A stretch of 64,000 nucleotides of DNA from Lachnocurva sp045579705 (GTDB taxonomy: Bacteria; Bacillota; Clostridia; Lachnospirales; Lachnospiraceae), in NCBI GenBank assembly GCA_045579705.1, contig JAZNMP010000008.1, positions 27,097-91,096 on the forward strand, written 5' to 3'. Shown here one piece after another: positions 45,465 through 54,391 of the stretch. Numbering within the stretch: position 1 is the stretch's first letter; every line of letters begins with the position of its first letter. A program made the position numbers and the translations under genes. The notes under the pieces are model-generated. The model ran no database searches. It was not told the DNA's origin and saw nothing but the letters and a program-made list of their open reading frames with translations.

Positions 45465-47366
45465 TTAAACGATAGTAAGAACAGTGTCTTGAGTTGTAGC
45501 TGTACCTACTTTAGAAACTTTTACTGATACAAAATCATTTGTGTTTGTAACGAGGACTGGTGTGTGGATATTAAGTCCTGCATTCTTGATAGCGTCTAAG
45601 TCCGCTGTCATGATAAGCTGACCAGCGCTTACTTTATCACCCTCGTTTACCTTGTATTCAAATGGCTCGCCATTAAGCTTTACTGTATCAAGTCCAACAT
45701 GGATTAGAAGTTCTACTCCGTCGTCTGATGTGATTCCGATAGCATGCTTTGTATCCATTATAGCAGAAACTGTTCCGTCGATAGGAGAATAAACGCTTCC
45801 ATCTGTAGGAATAACGCAAACTCCATCTCCGAGTGCTCCTGAAGCGAAAGCTTCGTCTGGAACTTCTGTGATATCAATAATTTCTCCATTCATAGGAGCT
45901 TTGATTTCAATCTTTTTTACAAGTGGTTCAACTGGTGTTTCAGTTTCAACAACTGTAGCAGTAGTATCGTTAGTACCTTCTTTTTCCTTAAAAAGAATAA
46001 GTGTAAGGATGAAGGAAATGCCTACAGAAAGGACGAGTCCAATAGTTCCGAAGATTACTCCGATGTATGGGTTTCCTTCACCACCGATGAATGTAACGAG
46101 TGAGAAGAGTGAAGGTGAGCCGCCCATTGTGTAGCCCTTTACACCTGTGATTCCAGTGAAGAGTCCTGAGATACCTGCACCGATTACAGCTGCAACCATA
46201 GGTGCACCGAAACGAAGGTTGATACCATACATAGCAGGTTCTGTAACACCAGCTACGAGAGCAGAGATACCAGATGCGATACCTTCTGATTTAGTGTCTT
46301 TGTCTTTTGATTTAACGGCAACACCGAGAGCTGCACCACCCTGTGCGAGGTTTGAGCAGAACATTGTTACCATTACGATTACGTCATATCCAACTGTTGC
46401 GAGGTTGTTAAAGCAAAGAGGGATAAGAGCATAGTGCATACCTGTCATAACGATGAAAGGCATAGCTGCTGAAAGGATTCCAACTGTAAGCCATGGAACT
46501 GCATTGTACATTGCTACGAATACACCTGAAAGTGCATTTCCGAGTACGGCACCGATAGGTCCAAGTACGCAGAGAGCGATAGGTGTACAAATGATGAGGA
46601 AGAGCATAGGTTTTAAGAATGCCTTGATCATATTTGGTGAAACCTTGTCAGCGAAGTCTTCAACCCATGCCATGACTGGAGCCATGAGGAGGATAGGAAG
46701 TACGCTGGATGTGTAAGTAGCTGTGATTACAGGAATTCCGAAGAGGCTGGTTGCTGGAAGACCGAAAACTGTAGGAAGGCCTTTTGTAGCAAAGAGCGCT
46801 GCGATATCCTGTGAGCAGAGCATAGCACCGATTGACATAAAGAGTGGTACTGACTTATGCATTTTCTTCGCGATAGTTACAGAAAGGAAGATAGGTAGAT
46901 AGTAGAAGAACGCATCTGCCATTCCGTATGCGATTATGTAACTTGAACTTTCTTTTGTAAGCAGGTTCGCTGTCACGAGGATAGTGAGGAGAACCTTTAC
47001 CATACCAGCGCCGAGCATGGCTGGTAGAAGTGGAGTCATGCAACCGGCGATGAATCCGAACATTCTCTGAAAAATATTACCAGTAGGCTTTTCTGTTGCC
47101 CCACCATCTTCTGAGAAGTTTCCAAGTTTTTCGAATTCTTTAAAGAGGTTTGATACTTCATTTCCTATTACAATCTGGTGCTGACCTCCCTGTTTGATGA
47201 GGGATTTAACACCTTTTATGGATTTAAGTGTTTCTTCATGTACTTTAGATGCATCTCTTACAACGAGACGAAGTCTGGTCATGCAGTGAGTTGCTGTTAC
47301 AATGTTCTTCTCTCCGCCACAAGCATCGAGAATCTGTTTTGATACGTTTACGTAATCAAGAGCCAT
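45465..47366 (-). CDS. Beta-glucoside PTS permease, IIBCA
   Basis: Imports and phosphorylates beta-glucosides. 633 residues with EIIB first: Cys in THCMTRLRL (near 26), then EIIC with about ten membrane segments (GCMTPLLPAMLGAGMVK, GVTEPAMYG), then EIIA after a linker, with His in LLIHVGLDTVKLNG (near 555). This order is that of BglF/BglP types. Start at 47366 because AAGGAG (47374-47379) lies seven bases upstream; a longer in-frame start at 47456 runs through the terminator loop. Controlled by the antiterminator encoded upstream through the RAT at 47495. Confidence 0.95.
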   Translation of the reverse strand: MALDYVNVSKQILDACGGEKNIVTATHCMTRLRLVVRDASKVHEETLKSIKGVKSLIKQGGQHQIVIGNEVSNLFKEFEKLGNFSEDGGATEKPTGNIFQRMFGFIAGCMTPLLPAMLGAGMVKVLLTILVTANLLTKESSSYIIAYGMADAFFYYLPIFLSVTIAKKMHKSVPLFMSIGAMLCSQDIAALFATKGLPTVFGLPATSLFGIPVITATYTSSVLPILLMAPVMAWVEDFADKVSPNMIKAFLKPMLFLIICTPIALCVLGPIGAVLGNALSGVFVAMYNAVPWLTVGILSAAMPFIVMTGMHYALIPLCFNNLATVGYDVIVMVTMFCSNLAQGGAALGVAVKSKDKDTKSEGIASGISALVAGVTEPAMYGINLRFGAPMVAAVIGAGISGLFTGITGVKGYTMGGSPSLFSLVTFIGGEGNPYIGVIFGTIGLVLSVGISFILTLILFKEKEGTNDTTATVVETETPVEPLVKKIEIKAPMNGEIIDITEVPDEAFASGALGDGVCVIPTDGSVYSPIDGTVSAIMDTKHAIGITSDDGVELLIHVGLDTVKLNGEPFEYKVNEGDKVSAGQLIMTADLDAIKNAGLNIHTPVLVTNTNDFVSVKVSKVGTATTQDTVLTIV

Positions 47367-47436
47367 GATTAATTCTCCTTTATAATGTTTACTTATTATC
47401 TTAAAGACGGGCGCGCATCCATCTTTAGTTCCTGGT

Positions 47437-47523
47437 AAAAAAATAGGACAAGACATAAGGACACAGTGAAAGAGTGGTTCTTTCCTATGTTCTTAGGTCT
47501 TGCCCTATTAAGGTCACAATCCT
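47437..47523 (-). promoter_or_regulatory. LicT-type RAT and terminator before the PTS gene
   Basis: On the minus strand a RAT-like element (47495-47523; GGATTGTGAC...GGGCAAGACC) overlaps the left arm of a terminator whose right arm CTTATGTCTTGTCCTATT is followed by seven T (to about 47437). Binding of the antiterminator to the RAT would block the terminator and let transcription enter the PTS and bgl genes. Confidence 0.85.
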
Positions 47524-47531
47524 AAATATGA

Positions 47532-48383
47532 TTATTTATGTTTTCTGTATTTACGTGTAACTCGCTCGATATGGATGAGGAGGTACATTTTTTCATCAGT
47601 ACTAATATCGTAGTGATAGTTTATAAGTATGTAGTCGGCAATCTTGTCGACACAGTTTCTAACTGGTCTGCAGCGTTCAGAGAGTTCTTCGAACAGATCG
47701 CTGTCTTCAGGTTCTTCATAAGTCGAATGGTTTAGGATTCGACCGGCAAAGAAGCGAAGATGCGTCAAGAATCTCTGGTAGTTCCAATCATCTACATCGA
47801 GTTCAATCTGGAAGGACTGAGCTACGATGTCGATTACAGAGCCGATAAGTTTGATCGAACTGTCGGTATCAACTGAGGCCTGATTAGTAGCAGTAGCATT
47901 TATGAAGTGATACGCAATAAAAGCTGCTTCATCATCAGGAAGCTCGAGCCCAAGTTTGTCTCGAATGAGAGAAATAGTATATTTGCCACATTCGTATTCC
48001 TTTGGGTAAATCCTCTGTATATCGTAAAGGAGAGGATTGGAAAGCTGAACGTGATTCTTTATTCTCTCTGTGCAACAAGCCAAGTGATCGCAGAGCGGCA
48101 GGACCGTTCTGTCACTGATATGAAATTTGAAATGTTCTCTGGCATAATCGATGGCCTGCACCGAGATGCACCAGTATTCTTCAGGAATTTCTGAAAGTAA
48201 AGCTTCGAAATGACGACTCTCTGTTTCTGTTTCAAGTGTAAACTTTCGCTCGATTAGAGATTCGTCGATGGAATCGCCGCGTTTCTTCTGAAAGCCGATG
48301 CCCAGCCCCTGATAGATACAATCCAATCCGTTAGCGTCTTTGACGAGTACCATATTGTTGTTTAATGCCTTACTAATCTTCAT
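47532..48383 (-). CDS. licT: BglG/LicT-family transcription antiterminator
   Basis: RNA-binding antiterminator of beta-glucoside genes, controlled by PTS phosphorylation. 283 residues. CAT RNA-binding domain at 1-55 (MKISKALNNNMVLVKDANG), PRD1 (about 65-170; FHISDRTVLPLCDHLA and AFIAYHFINA with His) and PRD2 (about 175-280; THLRFFAGRIL and MYLLIHIERV). Start at 48383 because AGAGG lies six bases upstream and because the family begins MKI; the in-frame ATG at 48404 overlaps the leader terminator. Its own leader has a second RAT, so it probably controls itself. Confidence 0.93.
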   Translation of the reverse strand: MKISKALNNNMVLVKDANGLDCIYQGLGIGFQKKRGDSIDESLIERKFTLETETESRHFEALLSEIPEEYWCISVQAIDYAREHFKFHISDRTVLPLCDHLACCTERIKNHVQLSNPLLYDIQRIYPKEYECGKYTISLIRDKLGLELPDDEAAFIAYHFINATATNQASVDTDSSIKLIGSVIDIVAQSFQIELDVDDWNYQRFLTHLRFFAGRILNHSTYEEPEDSDLFEELSERCRPVRNCVDKIADYILINYHYDISTDEKMYLLIHIERVTRKYRKHK

Positions 48384-48401
48384 TAGATCCTCTTGAAAAT
48401 T

Positions 48402-48480
48402 CAAAAAAAATAGACAGGGTCAGCGGTAGAGTTTAAATAAACGAACCGTGAACCTTGCCTGCATTACCAGTCACAAATCA
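48402..48480 (-). promoter_or_regulatory. LicT-type RAT and terminator before licT
   Basis: RAT-like element at 48450-48480 (GATTTGTGACTGG...GCAGGCAAGG) overlapping the left arm of a terminator (GCAAGGTTCACGG with CCG...CCCTGTC) that ends in eight T near 48403. Second antitermination switch of the operon. Confidence 0.8.
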
Positions 48481-48496
48481 CTCAATTGATGTAAAT

Positions 48497-48525
48497 ATAA
48501 TAAGTGATATAATTAACTATGTCTA
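48497..48525 (-). promoter_or_regulatory. Promoter of the licT operon
   Basis: On the minus strand TAGACA (48520-48525), 17-base spacer, TATTAT (48497-48502), followed closely by the RAT. The cellulase gene reads away on the other strand from the same intergenic region. Confidence 0.65.
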
Positions 48526-48589
48526 TATGGGAAAATATACAATTTTAGTTGATGTTTTTTATTGAAGAAGCACAAAAAAGGGGGATACC

Positions 48590-49702
48590 ATGAAGAAAAT
48601 TGTATCTATTATTACTTGTATGGCATTAGTAGTTGTAATAGGCCTATCTGTTTGCGCCTGTTCAAAGAGTAATTCCGATTCGGGAAAAAAGTCTTCCCAA
48701 AATTCTCAGTCTGCCTCAAAGGAAGATTCAAAACAGAAGATTGAAAAGCAGATTCAGGAAGATGAGGAGACGCTAGTAGATATTCAAAACCAGCTAAAAG
48801 ACAAAGGGGGAATTATGAAATTAAGAGTAGAAGGAAATCACCTGGTTGATGCATCGGGAAAAGTTATCCAGCTTAGGGGTGTGAGTACACATGGACTGTC
48901 TTGGTATCCACAGTACGTGAACGAAGAAGCCTTTAAGACATTGAGAGATGATTGGGGCGCTAATGTAGTTAGACTCGCTATGTATACTGCAGAGTATAAT
49001 GGATATTGCAGTGGCGGAAACCAGGAAGAGCTGAAGAACGTAATCCGAAATGGAGTTAAGTATGCTACAGATTTAGGAATGTATGTAATCATAGACTGGC
49101 ATATCCTTTCAGATTCGTCTCCGATGCAGAATAAAGAAGCTGCAAAAGCTTTTTTTAAAGAGATGTCTCTAGAGTTTAGAGATGATCCGAATGTAATCTA
49201 TGAAATCTGTAATGAACCACAGAATTCACCTTGGGCCAGTGTAATCAAACCATACGCAGAGGAGATTATTCCTATTATTAGAGAAAATGCACCGGATGCT
49301 CTCATCCTCTGTGGAACGAATACCTGGTCACAGGATGTGCACGAGGTAGTGAACGACAGATTATCTGATCAGAATACTATGTATGTTATGCATTTCTATG
49401 CAGGAACTCACAAGGATGATTTGAGAAACCGCTTAAAGAGCGCATTAGATAGCAATCTTCCTGTGTTTATCAGTGAGTGCAGTATTACAGATGCATCTGG
49501 AAATGGTGCGATTGATTACGACAGTGCTGAGAAGTGGATGTCACTTATCAATCAGTATGATGTCAGCTTCCTGGCTTGGAGCCTTTCAAACAAGGATGAG
49601 TCGTCGGCCTTACTGAAACCATCCACTCAGAGCTTGTCAGCCTGGAGCGATGAGGAGCTCTCTGATACCGGTAAATGGTTCAAGAGTAAGATAAAGAGAT
49701 AA
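48590..49702 (+). CDS. GH5 endoglucanase-type lipoprotein
   Basis: Cell-surface glycoside hydrolase that likely cuts beta-1,4-glucan. 370 residues. Lipoprotein signal with VCAC (lipid Cys near 24), a Ser/Lys/Gln-rich linker to about 70, then a GH5 domain: GVSTHGLSWYPQYVNEEA, VRLAMYTAEY, acid/base Glu in YEICNEPQNS (near 205), VMHFYAG and nucleophile Glu in FISECSI (near 301). No carbohydrate-binding module is present. AAGGGGG lies upstream of the ATG. It is divergent from the licT-PTS-bgl operon: cellulase outside, PTS and phospho-glucosidase for the released beta-glucosides inside. Confidence 0.93.
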   Translation: MKKIVSIITCMALVVVIGLSVCACSKSNSDSGKKSSQNSQSASKEDSKQKIEKQIQEDEETLVDIQNQLKDKGGIMKLRVEGNHLVDASGKVIQLRGVSTHGLSWYPQYVNEEAFKTLRDDWGANVVRLAMYTAEYNGYCSGGNQEELKNVIRNGVKYATDLGMYVIIDWHILSDSSPMQNKEAAKAFFKEMSLEFRDDPNVIYEICNEPQNSPWASVIKPYAEEIIPIIRENAPDALILCGTNTWSQDVHEVVNDRLSDQNTMYVMHFYAGTHKDDLRNRLKSALDSNLPVFISECSITDASGNGAIDYDSAEKWMSLINQYDVSFLAWSLSNKDESSALLKPSTQSLSAWSDEELSDTGKWFKSKIKR

Positions 49703-49785
49703 GTTTTAGAAAAAATTAATATTAGACCTAACCACATAATGATATAATGCTAACATTATATTTATGGGAAAAAGGACTAATAGTT

Positions 49786-50739
49786 ATGAACACAGCATGG
49801 CAGAAACTTGGAGATTTACTGGATCATCATACTTTTGAACTTTTAAATCCACCAACAATCGAAGGAGAGCATAAGGATTTGTATGTGGTTTATCTGATGA
49901 ACGATGCCGCAGAGAGTTTTTTGGTGCTCAAAAATGCCCACATGACTGGGGAATATGATAGTGAATACGATGGAGAGACGAAGGGATGTCTGTCCGAGGC
50001 GGATGATGGATATGTAGTAATCCTGCGTAGGGGCGATATGACTTCCTGTATATTCTTTGATGATATTAAATGGGAGACTGAGCTGTTTGATTATGGACAG
50101 AATGGTCATTTCTGGATCAGAGGATATGAGTATTTGAGACAGATTGAGTACAAAGTCGCTATCGTAGCAGATAAACTTAATTACTTAGGTGAGGAATATT
50201 GTACAGAGGGTGAGAAAAAAATAGCCTCTCTCGAGAATTTTCCTCCATTGAATTATACTCATTACCCGGCGTCACCACTGGAATACATCGAAGGAGTAGA
50301 TAATCCTTGGGATTTCAGTGATGAAGCGTACAGTGTTATGAAGGAACTTTGTGTAAAGACAAAGGATTACGGGTATCTCACGTTGCTTCGTATATACAAG
50401 GTTTTACCTTCAAAGCTTATGTCATGGTATTTATCAGCCAAACTTAGAAGCAGAGAGCATGCTAATCTGGTAGATGAAATCCTCTCTTGGATTAGGAGAG
50501 AGGCTCATAACTATAATCAGAGAGATTTCGGTGAGAATGAGAAGTCTTATAGTGTATTCAGATCGGCAGCAGAATTGCTAAAGGATATATATGAAGCCAG
50601 AGGCTTTAAATCAGAGGTTTATTTCGAAGAACCATTTCAGAGGTATTCCGATGATATAGAGTTCGGAGCATATGTCCTTTCATATGAGAATCATTTTTTT
50701 GCACGTAAGTGCGTGGTCAGAAAGATCGGTGATATTTAA
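49786..50739 (+). CDS. DUF3878-like protein, unknown function
   Basis: 317 residues, soluble, acidic. MNTAWQKLGDLLDHHTFELLNPPTIEGEHKDLYVVYLMN is what I recall for DUF3878, seen in Lachnospiraceae; no function is known. The first 130 residues are strand-rich, the rest helical. The start at 49786 is preferred over an in-frame start at 49747 because the latter lies in the promoter-like TTAGACC...TATAAT region (about 49724-49748). A perfect hairpin terminator follows. Confidence 0.7.
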   Translation: MNTAWQKLGDLLDHHTFELLNPPTIEGEHKDLYVVYLMNDAAESFLVLKNAHMTGEYDSEYDGETKGCLSEADDGYVVILRRGDMTSCIFFDDIKWETELFDYGQNGHFWIRGYEYLRQIEYKVAIVADKLNYLGEEYCTEGEKKIASLENFPPLNYTHYPASPLEYIEGVDNPWDFSDEAYSVMKELCVKTKDYGYLTLLRIYKVLPSKLMSWYLSAKLRSREHANLVDEILSWIRREAHNYNQRDFGENEKSYSVFRSAAELLKDIYEARGFKSEVYFEEPFQRYSDDIEFGAYVLSYENHFFARKCVVRKIGDI

Positions 50740-50747
50740 GGCAGCAG

Positions 50748-50787
50748 GAGTAAATGGAAAAATTTTTCCATTTACTCTTGTTTTTTT
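50748..50787 (+). terminator. Intrinsic terminator
   Basis: GAGTAAATGGAAAAA (50748-50762) is followed directly by its perfect complement to 50777, then a T run. Confidence 0.9.
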
Positions 50788-50812
50788 ATGATGAGTGTAT
50801 TATATTATTGTT

Positions 50813-50830
50813 GTACTAATTAGTTAATAC
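50813..50830. promoter_or_regulatory. Operator-like dyad before the GntR-ABC operon
   Basis: GTAcTAA-ttag-TTAaTAC, an 18-base near-perfect inverted repeat placed around the expected transcription start, downstream of a -35/-10-like TTGTTT (50778-50783) and TATATT (50801-50806). Dyads of the GT..TA..TA..AC type are used by YtrA-subfamily GntR repressors. Confidence 0.6.
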
Positions 50831-50864
50831 AGTAATACGCTGGCAGATATAGAAAGGAGGCCCT

Positions 50865-51260
50865 ATGAGCTGGGAGTTTAAAAAAGGTATTCCTATCTAT
50901 GTACAGATCGTAGAACGAATTGAAATGGATCTGTTGAGTGGGAAATATGAGTTGGGCGAGAAACTTCCATCTGTAAGAGATCTGGCATTGGAAGCGAATG
51001 TAAATCCAAACACAATGCAGAGGGCTTTGTCAGAAATGGAGAGAAGTGGTCTGATTTATTCAGAACGTACTTCTGGCCGATTTGTAACGCTTGATAAGGA
51101 AAAAATAACAAATCTTAAGAATGAGTTGAGTATCAAGCACGTGGAAGCATTCTTTAATACACTTCATTCACTTGGATTCAGTGATGATGAGATTAAGAAT
51201 GTTGTCATCGAAAGATGTACAAAAGGAGGAAATGAAGATGGCAATACTGGAAATGAGTAA
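50865..51260 (+). CDS. GntR-family regulator, YtrA subfamily
   Basis: 131 residues: a winged-helix domain (IPIYVQIVERIEMDLLSGKYELGEKLPSVRDLALEANVNPNTMQRAL) and a short helical tail of about 50 residues, the size of YtrA-type repressors that control neighbouring ABC transporters, often in response to cell-wall antibiotics. GGAGG precedes the ATG. The ABC ATPase start lies inside its last codons, so the genes are translationally coupled. Confidence 0.92.
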   Translation: MSWEFKKGIPIYVQIVERIEMDLLSGKYELGEKLPSVRDLALEANVNPNTMQRALSEMERSGLIYSERTSGRFVTLDKEKITNLKNELSIKHVEAFFNTLHSLGFSDDEIKNVVIERCTKGGNEDGNTGNE

Positions 51261-51942
51261 TTTGACAAAACGCTATAAGAATTTTGCCGCTCTGGATGGA
51301 GTTAATCTGTCTTTAAATGAGGGTAGAATAGTCGGCTTGCTCGGACCAAATGGTAGTGGAAAGACAACTATGATTAAACTTGCAAATGGTCTACTGCAGC
51401 CAAGTGAAGGCTTTATCGCTATAGGCGGAATGGCACCGGGACCTGAAACAAAGGCGATGGTTTCATATCTTCCTGATAAAGATTTCCTTCCTAACTGGAT
51501 GTCCGTAAATGATATCTTGAAATTCTATATGGATTTCTATAAGGATTTCGATTATCAGAGAGCGGTAGATATGCTTACAAGCTTGCAGATTCCTGCTACA
51601 CAGAAGCTGGGAAAGATGTCAAAAGGTACTAGAGAGAAAGTTAGATTGATTCTCACTATGGCCAGACGTGCAAAGATTTACTTCCTGGATGAACCGATTG
51701 CTGGTGTAGACCCGGCAGCGAGAGATTATATCTTAAAGACTATTATCTCTAACTACGAGCCACATGCATTGGTTATTATCTCTACACATCTGATCGCTGA
51801 CATCGAGAATGTATTAGATGAAGCTATATTTTTAAAGTATGGTCATGTTGTGTTACACAGAAATGTACAGGAACTAGTTGAGGAGACTGGAAAGAGTTTG
51901 GATGAGTATTTCAGGGAGGTATTCGCATGTTCACAAAATTAG
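51238..51942 (+). CDS. ABC transporter ATP-binding protein
   Basis: 234 residues. Walker A GPNGSGKTTMIK (near 39), Walker B IYFLDEPIAGVDPAARD (near 157), switch His in ISTHLIADIE. The signature is MSKGTREKVRL in place of LSGGQ, as in other YtrB/YxlF-like exporters. Start at 51238, where AAGGAGG lies eight bases upstream; the nearer ATG at 51232 is too close to the site. Overlaps the GntR gene by 23 bases and the permease by 16, so the three are one regulated unit. Confidence 0.92.
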   Translation: MAILEMSNLTKRYKNFAALDGVNLSLNEGRIVGLLGPNGSGKTTMIKLANGLLQPSEGFIAIGGMAPGPETKAMVSYLPDKDFLPNWMSVNDILKFYMDFYKDFDYQRAVDMLTSLQIPATQKLGKMSKGTREKVRLILTMARRAKIYFLDEPIAGVDPAARDYILKTIISNYEPHALVIISTHLIADIENVLDEAIFLKYGHVVLHRNVQELVEETGKSLDEYFREVFACSQN

Positions 51943-52757
51943 TAAAATACGACTTTAAGTCTATGTTTAGAACCATAGCGCCATTACTTCTGGCTTTTAT
52001 GGTAGTAGGTTTATTAGCAGGTTTTACACTTCCTGGTGTAGATGAGGGTAATTCTGCAATAGTTACTTTGGCAGGTGGTGTGCTTATCATCCTGTTAGTA
52101 GGATTAACAGTAGCGGTATATGTAATTACATTGATTGTAGTTATTAGAAGATTCTATAAGAATCTGTTAGGCGATGAGGGATACCTCACATTTACACTTC
52201 CTGTCGGCCCGTTCAAGATTCTTATGTCAAAGGCTCTTACTGCTTATGTTTGTACTTTTATTTCTTTCATCGCTGGTTGCATTTCATATTTTCTACTATT
52301 CTTTGTATTTGTAACTCGTAGCGAAGGCTTGCCAAGCTTTACAGAGTTTGTTGATAAAGTAGCTTATTACCTGGGAATGATTGACTTCCATGCTTGGGGT
52401 GTCGTAGTAATCTTTATTCTAACTGTTCTGGTTCAGGCATATACAAAGATAGTAAAGCTGTACACAGCTATGATGATCGGTCATCAGTTCAATGATCATA
52501 GAGTATTCTTGAGCTTTGTTTCTTACATCGTTCTTTCAGTTGTTGAATCTGTATGCAGTCAGCTGTTTATCATCATCACAGGAACTTCACAGAGCTTAAT
52601 GGGCAATATTGAAGTAAATACATTTAATGGTGCATTCGATATCTCAGGAACACCTTCAAACTTCCTGATCATAGCTTTGCTCTTTGATATTCTACTCGCT
52701 GTTATTTATACAACGGTTACATATATTCTTATGAGAGATAGACTTAACCTTGAATAA
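51927..52757 (+). CDS. ABC transporter permease, ABC-2 type
   Basis: 276 residues with six membrane segments (first at about 17-35), a typical partner for a YtrB-like ATPase. It carries no large extracellular domain. Substrate unknown; the GntR/YtrA context suggests response to membrane- or wall-active compounds, which is inference. A strong hairpin follows. Confidence 0.88.
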   Translation: MFTKLVKYDFKSMFRTIAPLLLAFMVVGLLAGFTLPGVDEGNSAIVTLAGGVLIILLVGLTVAVYVITLIVVIRRFYKNLLGDEGYLTFTLPVGPFKILMSKALTAYVCTFISFIAGCISYFLLFFVFVTRSEGLPSFTEFVDKVAYYLGMIDFHAWGVVVIFILTVLVQAYTKIVKLYTAMMIGHQFNDHRVFLSFVSYIVLSVVESVCSQLFIIITGTSQSLMGNIEVNTFNGAFDISGTPSNFLIIALLFDILLAVIYTTVTYILMRDRLNLE

Positions 52758-52771
52758 TAGAACTTTTATAG

Positions 52772-52805
52772 CTCCTCTGTACTGAGAGTACAGGGGAGTT
52801 TTTTT
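52772..52805 (+). terminator. Intrinsic terminator
   Basis: CTCCTCTGTACT (52772-52783) with AGTACAGGGGAG (52787-52798), one G-T pair, then seven T. Confidence 0.9.
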
Positions 52806-52835
52806 ATTCCTTAAATAGATTTATTGATTTTTTAT

Positions 52836-52864
52836 TTGACAAAACATAATTTAACCTTTATAGT
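52836..52864 (+). promoter_or_regulatory. Promoter of the amino-acid ABC operon
   Basis: TTGACA (52836-52841), 17-base spacer, TATAGT (52859-52864). No riboswitch or T-box seen in the 88 bases before the start codon. Confidence 0.85.
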
Positions 52865-52952
52865 CTAGTGAGTTGGTATGAATTGAAATGGATTTGTGAT
52901 AAAATTAAACTGATTTTTCATTCGTACTATTAGTTTTAAGAGAAGAGGAAAT

Positions 52953-53621
52953 ATGGACGCTAGATTACTTGATATTTTAATTCAATCATTTCCAAAGATT
53001 ATATTGCCAGGTTTGGCTGTGACTATACCGCTCACTATACTTGCATTTACATTTGGTTTGATAATAGCAGTTATTACTGCATTAGTTATCTTTGCTGATG
53101 TACCAGTCCTAAAGTGGATTACAAAATTATATATATGGATTATCAGAGGAACACCTCTCTTAGTTCAGCTCTTTGTAGTGTTCTATGGACTTCCAAGTAT
53201 AGGTATCCTGATAGATCCTTTCCCATGTGCGGTTTTAGTGTTCTCGATAAATGAAGGAGCATACGCAGCAGAAACTTTGAGAGGAACCTTAGAAGCTGTG
53301 CCTCATGGGCAGATGGAAGCAGGTCTCTGTGTAGGCATGAGCTGGTGGCAGATTATGAGACGCATCGTTTTGCCACAGGCATTTAGAACAGCTTTTCCAG
53401 CCCTGGGAAATGAGCTTATCTCGATGGTAAAGGACACCTCTTTAGCAGCAAATATTACTGTTACAGAGATGTTTATGAAGACACAGAGAATAGTAGCAGT
53501 TTATTATGAACCGCTTGCGCTGTATATAGAAGTAGGAATCATATATCTTATTTTTTCCACTGTGCTTTCTTATGTAGAGAAATATGGCGAGAAGAGATTA
53601 TCAACTTACGGAAAGAGGTAG
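52953..53621 (+). CDS. Amino-acid ABC transporter permease (HisM type)
   Basis: 222 residues, five membrane segments. Carries the polar-amino-acid permease features: IIRGTPLLVQLFVVFYGLP near residue 70 and the EAA-like loop EAGLCVGMSWWQIMRRIVLPQAFRTAFPALGNELI. First gene of permease-ATPase-binding protein order; three bases separate it from the ATPase gene. Confidence 0.94.
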   Translation: MDARLLDILIQSFPKIILPGLAVTIPLTILAFTFGLIIAVITALVIFADVPVLKWITKLYIWIIRGTPLLVQLFVVFYGLPSIGILIDPFPCAVLVFSINEGAYAAETLRGTLEAVPHGQMEAGLCVGMSWWQIMRRIVLPQAFRTAFPALGNELISMVKDTSLAANITVTEMFMKTQRIVAVYYEPLALYIEVGIIYLIFSTVLSYVEKYGEKRLSTYGKR

Positions 53622-53624
53622 GAT

Positions 53625-54371
53625 ATGTCAGTATTACAGATTTCTAATATTAGAAAAAGTTTCGACGGTCACTTAAAGGTGCTAGATGCCATAGACCTTA
53701 CTGTGGACAAGGGTGATGTGGTTGCAGTGCTCGGCCCATCCGGCGGTGGAAAGACCACGCTGCTTCGTTGTATTAATTTTCTGGAGGCAGCAGACGACGG
53801 AACTATTACTTTTGATGAAGTCACTCATTCTTTTAAAGATATTTCAAAGAAAGAGATTGCAGATATTCGAAAGAGAACAGCCTTTGTATTTCAGAATTAC
53901 AATCTGTTCTTAAACAAAACAGCCCTCGAAAATGTAACAGAGGGATTGATAGTAGGCCGCGGTATTAACAAAGAAGAGGCAAATCGTAAAGGCAGAGAGA
54001 TGCTGAAAAAAGTAGGTTTGCTCGACAGATGCGACTTCTATCCAAATCAGCTTTCAGGTGGTCAGCAGCAGAGAGTTGCGATTGCACGAGCTCTAGCCAC
54101 TGATCCTGAAATTATATATTTTGATGAACCAACGTCAGCACTTGATCCGGAATTGACTGGAGAAGTACTAAACGTTATGAGACAGCTTGCTGATGAAGGC
54201 ATGACGATGATAGTGGTTACGCATGAGTTAGGGTTTGCAAAGATGTGTGCGAACAAGGTCATGTTTATCGAAAACGGAAAAATAGTTGAAGCTTCAGATT
54301 CAAAAGATTTCTTTGAGAATCCAAAGAATGATAGAACGAAGGAGTTTATCGCAGCTATTTCGGCAGAGTAA
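53625..54371 (+). CDS. Amino-acid ABC transporter ATP-binding protein
   Basis: 248 residues. Walker A GPSGGGKTTLLR (near 36), Q-loop FVFQNYNLF, signature LSGGQQQRVAIARAL, Walker B IIYFDEPTSALDPE, switch VVTHELGFA. Matches GlnQ/HisP types for polar amino acids. Co-transcribed with its permease and binding protein. Confidence 0.95.
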   Translation: MSVLQISNIRKSFDGHLKVLDAIDLTVDKGDVVAVLGPSGGGKTTLLRCINFLEAADDGTITFDEVTHSFKDISKKEIADIRKRTAFVFQNYNLFLNKTALENVTEGLIVGRGINKEEANRKGREMLKKVGLLDRCDFYPNQLSGGQQQRVAIARALATDPEIIYFDEPTSALDPELTGEVLNVMRQLADEGMTMIVVTHELGFAKMCANKVMFIENGKIVEASDSKDFFENPKNDRTKEFIAAISAE

Positions 54372-54391
54372 CGCAGTAGGAGGTATTTTTT

